Source of the DNA: Sulfuriferula sp047300855
Lineage (GTDB): Bacteria; Pseudomonadota; Gammaproteobacteria; Burkholderiales; Sulfuriferulaceae
Direction: 5' to 3'
NCBI RefSeq assembly: GCF_047300855.1
Contig: NZ_CP170197.1
Location: forward strand, 1,550,001-1,614,000
Length of the DNA: 64,000 bases
How positions within the stretch are numbered: the stretch's first letter is position 1; each line of letters starts with the position of its first letter. This document shows, one piece after another, positions 17,199-28,034 of the stretch. The position numbers were made by a program, and so were the translations under genes. A model generated the notes under the pieces. The model did no database searches, had not been told where the DNA came from, and worked only from the letters and a program-made list of their open reading frames with translations.

Positions 17199-20100
17199 TT
17201 AAGATAACTCTTTAAATAATTTTCTAATATTTTCCACGCGGTTTGCCAAGGTCGGCGATGAGACCGTTACGCGCAGCTTGTCCGGGCCGGCCAGCTTGAA
17301 ATTGCGCCGGGTCTGGATCAATTCAATAATCCGCGCCGGATTGATCGGCGGGTTGGGCACGAACTGGATGCTGATCGCATCTGTGGAGGCATCCAGCTTG
17401 GCTATGCCCAGCGGCTTGGCGAGCAGACGCAGGCGATGCGATTCCTGCAGCGCCTGCGCCGGTTCCGGCAGCAGGCCGAAACGGTCCACCAGCTCGGCGT
17501 GCAGGTCGTCCAGCTCGTCGCTATTGCTGCAGTTGGCGAAGCGTTTGTACAGCACCAGCCGTTCGTGGATGTCGCCGCAATAGCTGTCGGGCAGCAGGGC
17601 AGGGGTATGCAGATTGATTTCAGTGGTTATCCCGAGCGGCTGGTTCATGTCCGGCTCGATGCCCTTTTTCAGCGCTGCCACGGCATGGTTAAGCATGTCG
17701 TTGTACAGGCTGAAGCCGATCTCCTGCATGCTGCCGCTTTGCGAATCGCCCAGCACCTCGCCGGCGCCGCGTATTTCCAGATCATGCATGGCGAGATAAA
17801 AGCCCGCGCCCAGTTCTTCCATCATCTGCAAGGCTTCCAGGCGTTTTTTGGCGGAGGAGGTGAGCGCCTCTTCCTCCGGCGTCAGCAGATAAGCGTAGGC
17901 CTGATGGTGCGAGCGTCCGACCCGGCCGCGCAACTGGTGCAGCTGCGCCAGTCCGAACTTGTCGGCACGGTTCATGATGATGGTATTGGCGGTGGGAATA
18001 TCAATCCCGGTTTCGATGATGGTGGTGCACAACAGTACATTGACGCGTTGCTGGTGGAAATCGCGCATCACATGTTCCAGCTCGCGTTCCGGCATCTGGC
18101 CATGGGCGACGCGGATGCGTGCTTCGGGCAACAGTTTGGCGAGCCTGGCTTCCATGTTGAGGATGGTTTCTACCTCGTTGTGCAGGAAATACACCTGGCC
18201 GCCGCGTTTCAATTCGCGCAGCACCGCTTCGCGGATCACGCCATCCGAGTAGCGCGACACGAAAGTCTTAATCGCCAGGCGCTTCTGCGGCGCGGTAGCG
18301 ATCACCGAAAAATCGCGGATGCCCTCCAGTGACATGGCCAGCGTGCGCGGGATCGGCGTGGCGGTCAGCGTCAGCACGTCCACTTCGGCGCGCAGCACCT
18401 TCATCTGTTCTTTCTGACGCACGCCGAAGCGGTGTTCCTCGTCGATGATGACCAGACCGAGGTTTTTGAACACCACATCCTTCTGCAGCAGCTTATGGGT
18501 GCCGATGACGATGTCGATCTTGCCATCTGCCAGGCCGGCCAGTGCATGGGTGATTTCCTTGGTGGAGCGGAAGCGCGACAGCTCGGCGATTTTCACCGGC
18601 CAGTCGGAAAACCGGTCGGAAAAAGTCTGGAAATGCTGCTCGGCGAGCAAGGTAGTGGGGACCAGCACAGCGACCTGGCGGCCATCCATCAGCGCCACAA
18701 AAGCGGCGCGCAACGCGACCTCGGTTTTGCCGAAACCCACATCGCCGCATACCAGCCGATCCATCGGTTTGGCGGTGCACAAGTCGGTAATCACCGCATG
18801 AATTGCAGCGGCCTGGTCGGGTGTTTCTTCAAAACCGAAGCCTTCGGCAAAGGCCTCGTAATCATGCGGTTTAAGCGTGAAGGCGTGGCCCGCGCGCGCC
18901 GCGCGCCGCGCATACAGGTTGAGCAACTCGGCAGCAGTGTCGCGGGCCTGCTGCATGGCACGGCGTTTGGCTTTTTCCCACTGTCCGCTACCGAGCTTGG
19001 ACAGGGGCACCGATTCGGGCGATGCGCCACTGTAACGCCCGATCAGATGCAGTTGCGATACCGGCACATAGAGTTTGTCGTCACCCGCGTATTGCAGCAG
19101 CAAGAATTCCGTCTCGCCTTCCCCCATATCCATGCTCACCAAGCCAAGATAGCGTCCGATGCCGTGGTCGGCATGCACCACCGGGTCGCCCACCTTGACC
19201 TCGGACAGGTCGCGCAGCATGCTGTCCACCTGGCTGCGACGTCCGCTGTCGCGGCTGCGCGTACGTACCGTGGTGGCGTACAGTTCGGTTTCGGTAACGA
19301 AGGCGGTGGGACTATCGGCTTCAAGAATGAAGCCGTGGCCCAACGGAGCAACGCCCAGCAACAGATGGGCAGCCTGTGCCGTGCAGCTTTGGTAATCCTC
19401 GCACAGCGCCGGCTTGAGCCCGTATTCGGCGAAATACTGCGCCATGGTTTCGCGCCGTCCCAGGCTCTCCGCCAGCAGCACCACCCGGCCGGAAAAGTGG
19501 CTGATGAAATCCTTGACGCGGTGCAGGGGGTCATCGGCGCGGCGCTCGACTTCCAGCTTGGGCAGCGGGCGCGTGTTCCCGCCTTCGGTGTCGCCCCGGC
19601 TGAGCTCAACGCGCGGATAGCCCTTCAGCCCGCCGAACAGCGCATCGACCGAAAGAAACAGGTCGGCAGGCGGCAACAAGGGCCGCTGCGGATCGCCGCG
19701 CAGCAGCTTGTAGCGCGATTCGGTGTCGCGCCAGAAATCCTGCGCGGCGGCCTCCACATCGCCGTGCAGGCAGAGCAGGGCATTGCCCGGCAAATAATCG
19801 AACAGGCTGGCGGTGGTATCGAAAAACAGCGGCAGATAATACTCGATACCCGCGGGTGCCAGGCCGTTGCTCACGTCCTTGTAGAGCTGGCGTTTGGAAG
19901 CGTCGCCTTCGAAGCGGTCGCGGAACCCCTCGCGGAAGCGCGCAATGCCGGCTTCATCCAGAGGAAATTCGCGTGCTGGCAGCAGGCGGATTTCATTTAC
20001 CGGGTAAATGCTGCGCTGGGTATCCACGTCGAAGGTACGGATGGTCTCGATTTCATCGCCGAACAAGTCGATGCGGTAGGGCAACGGGCTGCCCATCGGG

Positions 20101-20606
20101 AACAAATCCAGCAACCCGCCGCGCACGCTGTATTCGCCGGGGGAAATTACCTGACTCACTGCGGTGTAGCCGGCCAGCGTCATCTGCCCGCGCAGCGCAT
20201 TCAAATCCAGCGTCTGGCCTTGTTTGAGAAAAAACGTATAAGCGCCAAGATAGGCAGGGGGCGCCAGTCGGTACAGCGCCGTGGTTACCGGTACGATGGC
20301 GACGTCGCACTGGCTTTGAGAAATCTGGTAAAGCGTGGCCAGGCGTTCGGAAACCAGATCCTGATGCGGCGAAAAATGGTCATAAGGCAGCGTTTCCCAG
20401 TCCGGCAACAGATTGACTTGCAGGCCCGGCGCGAACCAGCGAATTTCCTCCAGCAGTCGCTGGGCATCCAGCGCATTCGCAGTGAGCACCACCAGCGAGC
20501 GCGCTTGTCCGGCCAGTTCAGCCAGCGCCAGCGCATCGGCAGAGCCGGTGATTGGCTGCAGACGAGCGCGTTGACCAGGTGAGGGAAGCGGCTGATTGAA
20601 AAGCAT
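17199..20606 (-). CDS. mfd: Transcription-repair coupling factor Mfd
   Basis: About 1135 residues, close to E. coli Mfd (1148). It displaces RNA polymerase stalled at lesions and recruits UvrA. The N-terminal UvrB-like region leads to the RNA-polymerase interaction module (VGDPVVHADHGIGRYLGL). The superfamily 2 translocase follows, with Walker A GDVGFGKTE, DEEH box IDEEHRFG, TATPIPRTL and QLRGRVGRS. The C-terminal TRCF domain ends in RVENIRKLFKELS. The frame opens with a TTG at 20618, but the ATG at 20606 (MLFNQPLPSP) is the more likely start. Large open frames on the opposite strand are high-GC shadows. It is followed directly by serB. Confidence 0.96.
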   Translation of the reverse strand: MLFNQPLPSPGQRARLQPITGSADALALAELAGQARSLVVLTANALDAQRLLEEIRWFAPGLQVNLLPDWETLPYDHFSPHQDLVSERLATLYQISQSQCDVAIVPVTTALYRLAPPAYLGAYTFFLKQGQTLDLNALRGQMTLAGYTAVSQVISPGEYSVRGGLLDLFPMGSPLPYRIDLFGDEIETIRTFDVDTQRSIYPVNEIRLLPAREFPLDEAGIARFREGFRDRFEGDASKRQLYKDVSNGLAPAGIEYYLPLFFDTTASLFDYLPGNALLCLHGDVEAAAQDFWRDTESRYKLLRGDPQRPLLPPADLFLSVDALFGGLKGYPRVELSRGDTEGGNTRPLPKLEVERRADDPLHRVKDFISHFSGRVVLLAESLGRRETMAQYFAEYGLKPALCEDYQSCTAQAAHLLLGVAPLGHGFILEADSPTAFVTETELYATTVRTRSRDSGRRSQVDSMLRDLSEVKVGDPVVHADHGIGRYLGLVSMDMGEGETEFLLLQYAGDDKLYVPVSQLHLIGRYSGASPESVPLSKLGSGQWEKAKRRAMQQARDTAAELLNLYARRAARAGHAFTLKPHDYEAFAEGFGFEETPDQAAAIHAVITDLCTAKPMDRLVCGDVGFGKTEVALRAAFVALMDGRQVAVLVPTTLLAEQHFQTFSDRFSDWPVKIAELSRFRSTKEITHALAGLADGKIDIVIGTHKLLQKDVVFKNLGLVIIDEEHRFGVRQKEQMKVLRAEVDVLTLTATPIPRTLAMSLEGIRDFSVIATAPQKRLAIKTFVSRYSDGVIREAVLRELKRGGQVYFLHNEVETILNMEARLAKLLPEARIRVAHGQMPERELEHVMRDFHQQRVNVLLCTTIIETGIDIPTANTIIMNRADKFGLAQLHQLRGRVGRSHHQAYAYLLTPEEEALTSSAKKRLEALQMMEELGAGFYLAMHDLEIRGAGEVLGDSQSGSMQEIGFSLYNDMLNHAVAALKKGIEPDMNQPLGITTEINLHTPALLPDSYCGDIHERLVLYKRFANCSNSDELDDLHAELVDRFGLLPEPAQALQESHRLRLLAKPLGIAKLDASTDAISIQFVPNPPINPARIIELIQTRRNFKLAGPDKLRVTVSSPTLANRVENIRKLFKELS

Positions 20607-20706
20607 GTGGGATCGCAAATGAACGCATTATAACTTTTCGTGCTGGAAATAACCGCTGGCAGGACTATGCTGAAAAGTGATGGTTCATCTTTTTCAGGGG
20701 TAAGAC

Positions 20707-21330
20707 ATGCCGTTTACTGACCGTAACCAGGCCGCATATCAACTGGCGGAGGCACTTTCCCAATACCAGGACATGCATCCGCTGGTACTGGCGATCCCGC
20801 GCGGCGCCGTGCCAATGGGGCGCATCATTGCGGACGCACTGGGCGGGGAGCTGGATGTGGTCCTGGTACGCAAGTTGCCTGCACCGTTCAATCCGGAATA
20901 CGCCATTGGTTCGGTGGATGAATCGGGCTGGACTTACGTGTCCGATTCGGCTGCAGCAGCGGGTGCTACGCCGGAATACATCGAGCAGGAAAAGCAGCGC
21001 CAGCTGGCTACCATACGCCGCCGGCGTGCCGAATATACCCCATTGCGCCCTCCTATCGAGCCGGCCGGGCGTATTGTCATCGTGGTGGACGATGGCCTGG
21101 CCACCGGCGCCACCATGATCGCCGCATTGCACGGTTTGCGCGAGCGCAAGCCCGCCAGGCTGGTGTGCGCGGTGCCCGTGGCGCCTGTGGATACCGTGGA
21201 CCGGGTACGGCTATACGCCGATGACGTGGTGTGTCTGGAAACCCCCTTCAGCTTTAAGGCAGTCGGGCAGTTCTACAGCGATTTCCCGCAGGTGGGGGAT
21301 GAAGAGGTGGTAGAGATTCTGCGACGCTAG
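20707..21330 (+). CDS. Phosphoribosyltransferase-domain protein
   Basis: 207 residues of the type I PRTase fold. The PRPP-binding motif is IVIVVDDGLATGATMIAALH (two acidic residues, then a Gly/Thr loop), and the N-terminus LAIPRGAVPMGRIIADALG is typical of stand-alone PRTases of uncertain substrate. Its start follows an AGGGG element (TTTTTCAGGGGTAAGACATG). It converges on the exporter adaptor gene, and the last bases of both genes form one hairpin. Related PRTases occur fused to dienelactone-hydrolase domains in other bacteria, and a gene for such a hydrolase lies 4.3 kb downstream on the opposite strand. The substrate is not known. Confidence 0.8.
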   Translation: MPFTDRNQAAYQLAEALSQYQDMHPLVLAIPRGAVPMGRIIADALGGELDVVLVRKLPAPFNPEYAIGSVDESGWTYVSDSAAAAGATPEYIEQEKQRQLATIRRRRAEYTPLRPPIEPAGRIVIVVDDGLATGATMIAALHGLRERKPARLVCAVPVAPVDTVDRVRLYADDVVCLETPFSFKAVGQFYSDFPQVGDEEVVEILRR

Positions 21331-21350
21331 TGTGAAACAGTACACTAGCG
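21325..21350. terminator. Hairpin shared by two convergent gene ends
   Basis: CGCTAGTGT, an 8-nt loop, then ACACTAGCG, a perfect 9-bp stem. The left arm contains the stop codon of the phosphoribosyltransferase gene and the right arm contains the stop region of the adaptor gene. There is no clear T-run, so it may act as a weak bidirectional terminator or a 3'-end stabiliser. Confidence 0.45.
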
Positions 21351-22544
21351 CACGGTCACGCGGCTGTCGTCTGTCAGGCCATCCCCCGGATATACGACAA
21401 CCTGTTCTCCCCGTTGCAAGCCGCTGCTTACCATCGCTTCGCTGCCATTCTGGCGCGAAATTTCCACCTTGCGCAATCGGGCACGGCCCGCAGATATCAC
21501 AAATACCTGCCACTGTCCGTCCTTGCGGAATAACGCGCTCACCGGCACCTTCAGCGTATCGGGCGTATTGAAAATGATGATGCCAGTCTCAACCCGGTAG
21601 CCGTCGCCCAAGGCCTGCCATTGTTGCGGTGGGGAAGTCAGATCAATGATGACATTGACGCGCTGCTCCTCCACGCCCAATGCGGAAACCTTGGTGAAGG
21701 CGGACGGTTCGACCCGGCGCACGCGTCCTTGCAGGGACTCGCCGCCCCCCCAACGCTGGATGCGCACAGCGTCACCTGGCACGATCTGCACGGCATCGGT
21801 GGTGAGCACATCCACCACCACTTCCAGATCGCCCGGCGCGCCGATTTCCACGAGCGGCGTGCCAATGGCGACCACACCCTCATTTTCCTGCATGACTCTT
21901 AGCACCCGTCCGGCAACAGGAGCGCGCAGCATCCATTGCCGATCTGCCGTCTTGCCGCCATCGCTATGCAGTCGCAGCACTGCAGCGCGGGCGGCGGCAG
22001 TATCGAATCCTGCAGCGCGGGCGGCATGCCTGGCCACCTCCAGGTCGCGGGTAGCGAGTTGCGCCGCGAGTTCAGCCTGTTCCAGTTGGGCAGGGGAAAT
22101 AAAAGCGCGGACGGCCAAGGCTCGGCTACGCATGAGATCGGCACGGGATTTTTCCAGGGATGACTGAGCCCTTGCCACGCCTGCATCAGCGCGTGCCTGG
22201 CTCGCCTCGGCCGCACCGACCCGTGCGCTCAGTTCGCGCTCGGTGCGTGCATCGAGCAGCGCAGGCGCAGCGGGTTCGATGACGCCCAGCAGCATGCCCG
22301 GCTTGACCTCGTCGCCGACCTTGAGCGCAATACGCTGTAACTTGCCCGCCACCGGTGCGGATACGACATAGCGCTCGCGTACCCGGGTTTTGCCGTCTTC
22401 CTCGATCAGTTGCTGGAAGCTGCCACGGGTGACTTGCGCCACCTGCACCGCCACCGGCTGGGGGCGAAACGCCCAGATCAGCACTACTATGGCGGCGAGG
22501 CCGAGCAGTATCAGCAAACCACGTTTGATCCAGATTTTATTCAT
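21345..22544 (-). CDS. HlyD/MacA-type periplasmic adaptor of an ABC exporter
   Basis: 399 residues. A single N-terminal membrane helix (IKRGLLILLGLAAIVVLIWAF) is followed by VAQVTRGSFQQLIEEDGKTRVRERYVVSAPVAGKLQRI, the first half of a biotinyl-lipoyl-like domain. An alanine-rich coiled coil and a beta-barrel part (GDAVRIQRWGGGESLQGRVRRVEP) come next. It would bridge the inner-membrane ABC permease to the outer envelope. The ATG at 22544 lies two bases after the permease stop; the longer upstream frame only shadows the permease gene. It is the last gene of the seven-gene minus-strand operon. Confidence 0.87.
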   Translation of the reverse strand: MNKIWIKRGLLILLGLAAIVVLIWAFRPQPVAVQVAQVTRGSFQQLIEEDGKTRVRERYVVSAPVAGKLQRIALKVGDEVKPGMLLGVIEPAAPALLDARTERELSARVGAAEASQARADAGVARAQSSLEKSRADLMRSRALAVRAFISPAQLEQAELAAQLATRDLEVARHAARAAGFDTAAARAAVLRLHSDGGKTADRQWMLRAPVAGRVLRVMQENEGVVAIGTPLVEIGAPGDLEVVVDVLTTDAVQIVPGDAVRIQRWGGGESLQGRVRRVEPSAFTKVSALGVEEQRVNVIIDLTSPPQQWQALGDGYRVETGIIIFNTPDTLKVPVSALFRKDGQWQVFVISAGRARLRKVEISRQNGSEAMVSSGLQRGEQVVVYPGDGLTDDSRVTVR

Positions 22545-22546
22545 GT

Positions 22547-24907
22547 TCACTCTCTTGTTTTGAGTACGGCGACCAGGTCGAGGCGATCCACACGGTGGCG
22601 CACGATGAGTGCGCTGACCGTGCCCGCCAGCAGAATCGCGATGCCTGCATAGGCATATGTGTCGGGTTGAATAATGACGGGCAGCACCAGGGTTTCGTGC
22701 GGCATCAGTTGTATCAAACCCCATGCGATGAAGTAACCCAGCGGAAACCCCAGCGGAATAGCCAGCACGATTTCGATGGCGAGTTCCCCCAGTAAAAAGG
22801 CAGAAACTTCGCGTCGTGTGAAGCCCAGTACGCGCAGCGATGCGAGCTCCCAGGCACGCTCTGCAAGCGCGATGCGCGCGCTGTTGTACACCACACCGAA
22901 CGCGATCACTGCAGCGAAGCCAGTGAATATCGTGGTGAAGAACAACACGTTTTTTGCCGAGGTTTCCTTGAAGCTTTGCAGCATGGCCGTCTTGCTCCCC
23001 GAGGTGGCGATTTTGGGGTGTCCTTTAAGATAGGCAAAAAAATCTTTCTCACGGCTTTTGTCGAGCGCCACCGAAATACCCGAGACCACATCGGACTCGC
23101 CCATGAAACGGTTGAGCGCACCGATCTCCATGTACGCCGACAGGCCGATCAGCTCCCCTACTGTACCGGCGACCACGACTTCGCGCTTGCGCCGCGTGCT
23201 TTCCAGCGACTCGACCCATAATGTGTCGCCGGCATGTACGTTGAGGCGCTGCGCCAGGCGGTCGGTGAGCAGGATTCCAGCACGTGGCAGTGGCACGCTG
23301 CGCAAGTTCGCGTCGAGCAGGCGGTGCAGACGCGCGTCCTGTGGAATGCCCTGGATCACGGTGCGATACGACAGGTGGCCCGACACCAGCCGCACCGGCA
23401 CAATGCGCGAAACTTCGGTTTCACGCACGCCGGGAGCATGCGCGATTTCGTGGCGCACGCGGGCGGCCATCGGCTCATTGAAAACCACTTCCGCGTCGGC
23501 ACGCTGCACTGCCTCGAACTGCACGTAGATCAGGTAATTCACCGCATCGCGCCAGAAAGTGCCGGACAAAATGACCGCCACCGAGATGGCAATGCCGAAA
23601 ATGGTCACCAGTACGCGCAGCGGGTGCCGTTCCATGTTGCGGATCACCATGCGAGCCGCCGGAGAAAGCCAGTGCACCAGTCCCAGGCGTTCCAGCAGCA
23701 TTTTCCGGTAACGCGGCGGGGACGGCGGGTGCATCGCCTGCGCCGGCGCCAGCACCACGACTTGGTGCACGGTGCTCAGCGCGCCTGCAACGGCGGCCAG
23801 CAGACTGATGCCACCCGCGAGCAGAGGGATCCAGGGTTGCATGCGGTAAGCCAGGTGCGGGAAGTGAAAAAAATCCGTGTACATGCGGGTCATGTAATGG
23901 CCGAACCAGGCGCCGACCAAAACACCGATGACGATGCCCAGCAGTGTAATGACCAGGACGAATTTCAGATAATGCGTGGCGATCGCTGCATTGCCGTAAC
24001 CGAGTGCCTTGAGCGCAGCGATTTGTTCGCGCTGGGTGGAAACAATGCGGCTTAACACCACGTTGAGCAGAAATATCGCAACACCGAAGAAAGGCAGCGG
24101 CAGCGTGGTGCCCATTACCTTTTGCTGGCCGATTTCCTGCGTCAGGATTTTGTTGGATACCTGGTCGCTACGTCCGTACGCATGCAGCCCGCCATAGGGC
24201 TCGAGCAGGCGATCAAGCGCATCGATCACAACACGTTCGGAAGCGCCCGGCGCAAGCTTTACCGCGACATGATTGAACGCGCCTTCCATGTTGAACGCTG
24301 TGGCGAGATGGACACGGTCAATCCACAGCACGCCGAAGCCGCGGTCGTCCGGAAACGCGCCGCCGCGGGTGGCAAAAACATACTCCGGCGATAACCCGAT
24401 GCCGACGATCTTCAATGTTTCGCGCTTGCCGTTGATCAAGGCGGCAAGCGTAGCGCCGGGTTTGAGATGGCGTACGCTGGCGAACCCTTCCGACACCACA
24501 ACTTCATGCGCTTGCCCGGCTTCCGGCATGCGCCCCTGGCGGATGAATATCCGGTTCAAGCGCGGCTGCCCCCCTTCCGGCAGGCCGATCATGCGTCCAA
24601 CCACCGGCTCGGCGATGCCGGGTATATCTAGCGTCACGTCGAACTGCACGGTGCTTTGCACATCCGCCACACCGGGAATCTCCGCGATCCTGCGTTCGAT
24701 TGCTTTCGGGGCGCGCTTCAACTCGGCGAACACATCGGCGAAGCGTGCGGCGTCGTAATAACTTGCGCGCGACCACTGCATCGAATCGTAGGTGGAAAGC
24801 GAGCCGATGAAACCGGCAATGCCTGCTGCCACCACCAGTGCGATGGTGAATGCCTGGCTGCGCATGCGCCAGAGATCGCGCAGCAGCTTTTTGTCGAGCA
24901 GGTTCAC
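22547..24907 (-). CDS. ABC transporter permease with two FtsX domains (MacB/LolE-like)
   Basis: 786 residues. The N-terminus LWRMRSQAFTIALVVAAGIAGFIGS contains the first membrane helix and is followed by a large periplasmic domain. Two FtsX modules can be seen, one with FGVAIFLLNVVLSRIVSTQREQIAALKALGYG, the other near the C-terminus with FGVVYNSARIALAERAWELASLRVLGFTRREV. Such permeases move no substrate through a pore but couple ATP hydrolysis to periplasmic mechanics, exporting lipids, peptides or small molecules. It overlaps the ATPase gene by 4 nt and precedes the adaptor by 2 nt. The substrate is unknown. Confidence 0.87.
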   Translation of the reverse strand: MNLLDKKLLRDLWRMRSQAFTIALVVAAGIAGFIGSLSTYDSMQWSRASYYDAARFADVFAELKRAPKAIERRIAEIPGVADVQSTVQFDVTLDIPGIAEPVVGRMIGLPEGGQPRLNRIFIRQGRMPEAGQAHEVVVSEGFASVRHLKPGATLAALINGKRETLKIVGIGLSPEYVFATRGGAFPDDRGFGVLWIDRVHLATAFNMEGAFNHVAVKLAPGASERVVIDALDRLLEPYGGLHAYGRSDQVSNKILTQEIGQQKVMGTTLPLPFFGVAIFLLNVVLSRIVSTQREQIAALKALGYGNAAIATHYLKFVLVITLLGIVIGVLVGAWFGHYMTRMYTDFFHFPHLAYRMQPWIPLLAGGISLLAAVAGALSTVHQVVVLAPAQAMHPPSPPRYRKMLLERLGLVHWLSPAARMVIRNMERHPLRVLVTIFGIAISVAVILSGTFWRDAVNYLIYVQFEAVQRADAEVVFNEPMAARVRHEIAHAPGVRETEVSRIVPVRLVSGHLSYRTVIQGIPQDARLHRLLDANLRSVPLPRAGILLTDRLAQRLNVHAGDTLWVESLESTRRKREVVVAGTVGELIGLSAYMEIGALNRFMGESDVVSGISVALDKSREKDFFAYLKGHPKIATSGSKTAMLQSFKETSAKNVLFFTTIFTGFAAVIAFGVVYNSARIALAERAWELASLRVLGFTRREVSAFLLGELAIEIVLAIPLGFPLGYFIAWGLIQLMPHETLVLPVIIQPDTYAYAGIAILLAGTVSALIVRHRVDRLDLVAVLKTRE

Positions 24908-25620
24908 CAGGACAACTCCGCAGGCCTGAGTTTGTTCTGATTGTGTTCGACGCTGGTGATGCGCCCGTCAGCAAGCCGCATCACCCGGTCCGCCATGCCT
25001 GCGATGGCTGCATTGTGGGTGATGACCACTGCAGTGGTGCCGAATTCCTGATTGATTCTGGCGATCACTTCCAGCACCACCTTGCCGGTTGTGTAATCCA
25101 GTGCACCGGTCGGCTCGTCGCAAAGCAACACATCGGGTCGTTTCGCGATGGCGCGGGCAATGGCTACACGCTGCTGTTCGCCGCCGGAAAGCTGGGAAGG
25201 AAAATGATTGGCGCGTTCACTCAGGCCCACCAGGCCGATGGCCTCGTCCACATCCATTGGATGCGGACATATATCGGTTACCAGTGCCACGTTCTCGCGT
25301 ACGGTGAGGCTGGGAATCAGGTTGTAAAACTGGAACACGAAACCCACGTGCTCGCGCCGGTAGCGGGTCAGTTCGCGCTCGTCGGATTTTGCCAGATCAT
25401 GGTCGCGCCAATGCGCCTCGCCGCTGGTAGGTGTATCGAGGCCGCCAAGAATATTCAGCAGGGTCGATTTGCCGCTGCCGGATGGCCCCAGCAACACCAC
25501 GAATTCGCCGGAATAGATTTCCAGATCCACTCCGCGCAGCGCCGGAACCTCGACTTCGCCCATGCGGTAGATTTTGGTCAGGCCATGGGCGACAAACACG
25601 GCTGGGGGTGCTGGCTGCAT
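24904..25620 (-). CDS. ABC transporter ATP-binding protein, MacB/LolD class
   Basis: 238 residues from the ATG at 25620, which has AAGGGG five bases upstream; a GTG two codons earlier is less likely. Walker A is GPSGSGKSTLLN, signature LSGGEQQRVAIARA, Walker B LLCDEPTGALD and H-loop VVITHNAAI. The segment YRREHVGFVFQFYNLIPSLTVRENV is typical of the ATPases that work with FtsX-type permeases. It energises the permease and adaptor encoded just downstream. It is 42 bp from the hydrolase gene upstream, with no terminator between them, so all probably share one transcript. Confidence 0.9.
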   Translation of the reverse strand: MQPAPPAVFVAHGLTKIYRMGEVEVPALRGVDLEIYSGEFVVLLGPSGSGKSTLLNILGGLDTPTSGEAHWRDHDLAKSDERELTRYRREHVGFVFQFYNLIPSLTVRENVALVTDICPHPMDVDEAIGLVGLSERANHFPSQLSGGEQQRVAIARAIAKRPDVLLCDEPTGALDYTTGKVVLEVIARINQEFGTTAVVITHNAAIAGMADRVMRLADGRITSVEHNQNKLRPAELSW

Positions 25621-25662
25621 GTTCACCCCTTGTATTTATTTATTGGAGGATTTGTTTATAGC

Positions 25663-26322
25663 TCAGCTGGCCGGAGATTTGAAGTAATGCCCAAACCACG
25701 CTGCCGCCTGGCGCGCCACTTCCTCCAGCGTACCGGGTTCCTCGAACAGGTGGGTGGCGCCGGGGATGATGATCAATTCCTGGTGACATTGCAGGTGGGC
25801 GGCGGCGCGACGGTTGAGTTCGATCACCACGTCGTCGAACCCGCCCACCAGCAGCAGGGTGGGGGCGGTCACCCGGCTTAGCGCGTCAGTCCCGGCCAGA
25901 TCGGGGCGTCCACCGCGCGATACGACAGCGGCGATTTTTCCGCCCGGTTGGGCGGCGGCCTGCAGCGCAGCAGCAGCGCCCGTGCTGGCGCCGAAATAGC
26001 CGAGTGGCAAGCTGCGGCAATCGGCGTGATTTTTCACCCAGGCCGTGGCGGCAAGCAGGCGCCGGGTCAGCAGGGGAATGTCGAAGCGGGTTTGGTAGTC
26101 ACTGTCCTCCTCGCGCGTGAGCAGGTCCATCAGCAGCGTGCCCATCCCGGCTTCACGCAGCACACGTGCCACGTAGTTGTTGCGTGGGCTGTGACGGCTG
26201 CTGCCGCTGCCATGGGCGAACAGGACGATGCCCGCCGCGTGTTCCGGTAATTCCAGCATGCCCTCGATGTGCACGTCGTCTGCCGGGATGTGTACCAGTT
26301 GCTCCAGTTTGCTGGTTGCCAT
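25663..26322 (-). CDS. Alpha/beta hydrolase, dienelactone-hydrolase type
   Basis: 219 residues. The alpha/beta hydrolase features are an oxyanion-side FAHGSGSSRHSPRN, a nucleophile elbow GASTGA, an acid in GGFDDVVIELN and a catalytic His in GATHLFEEPG. The ATG at 26322 has a good ribosome site (AGGGAG, 7-nt spacer), so the TTG further upstream is not needed. No signal peptide is seen, so it is cytoplasmic. The substrate is unknown, and family membership alone does not show dienelactone activity. It lies between the AmmeMemoRadiSam genes (60-bp gap) and the exporter genes (42-bp gap) on the same strand. Confidence 0.82.
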   Translation of the reverse strand: MATSKLEQLVHIPADDVHIEGMLELPEHAAGIVLFAHGSGSSRHSPRNNYVARVLREAGMGTLLMDLLTREEDSDYQTRFDIPLLTRRLLAATAWVKNHADCRSLPLGYFGASTGAAAALQAAAQPGGKIAAVVSRGGRPDLAGTDALSRVTAPTLLLVGGFDDVVIELNRRAAAHLQCHQELIIIPGATHLFEEPGTLEEVARQAAAWFGHYFKSPAS

Positions 26323-26382
26323 GGAGTGTCTCCCTTTCACAGTCAATTTTGCGCGCGTCTGATGACGTACTGAAGAATTAAA

Positions 26383-27470
<1,088 letters not shown>

Positions 27471-27486
<16 letters not shown>

Positions 27487-28034
27487 AACTCGCTCTCCCT
27501 CCATTTGCTTACGCTATAGCACGACAGGCGGATATCCTCTGCCCAGAAATCTGCTGGTAGACCGGCCTTGCGCTTCAACTGGGCCAGGAACATTCCCGGC
27601 TCCGGCAATTGCTCCCACACCTGCGGCAGAAAGGTGCTGCGGTAGTGATGGTATTCGAGCACCACGCCATCGATGCCGGGGCGCAATGCCGCCAGCGCGT
27701 CCACCTCGCCGGTGAAAGCGATGGGCTGGATAGCTGAGAGCAGCGACACCTCCACCTCGGTAATATCCAGTTCCCCGGGCTGCAATGGCCCGAAACGCGG
27801 ATCGCGGAACGCCGCCGCCAGTGCGTTGGCTTTGACGTCTGCCAGCAGCGAACGGTGCGCCTCCAACGTGCCGATGCAACCGCGCAGTTCACCTTGCTGG
27901 GTCAGCGTAACGAAGCTGGCGCCGGGTACGTGCAAGCGCGGTGCGGATTCATCCGCATGCGCCGCATTACCCAAGGCATCGGCAATCGTCGCGCGGGCAA
28001 TACCAAGCAGGGTTGTTCCCAGTTCAGCGGTCAT
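27471..28034 (-). CDS. amrA: AmmeMemoRadiSam system protein A (AMMECR1 domain)
   Basis: 187 residues. The AMMECR1 signature LRGCIG lies at residues 50-55, followed by a conserved stretch including AAFRDPRFGPLQPGEL and VEVSLLS. The ATG at 28034 has GAGG nine bases upstream, whereas the ATG three codons earlier has it directly adjacent, so 28034 is preferred. It overlaps amrB by 11 nt and amrS by 16 nt, which indicates strict co-expression. The human homologue AMMECR1 is linked to a developmental syndrome, but no biochemical activity is firmly assigned to the bacterial protein. Confidence 0.92.

Noticed and set aside
18432..20582. 716-residue open frame on the plus strand opposite mfd
   Set aside because: It is an antisense shadow of a GC-rich gene: the minus-strand frame encodes complete Mfd with all motifs, and the plus-strand product has no recognisable domain.
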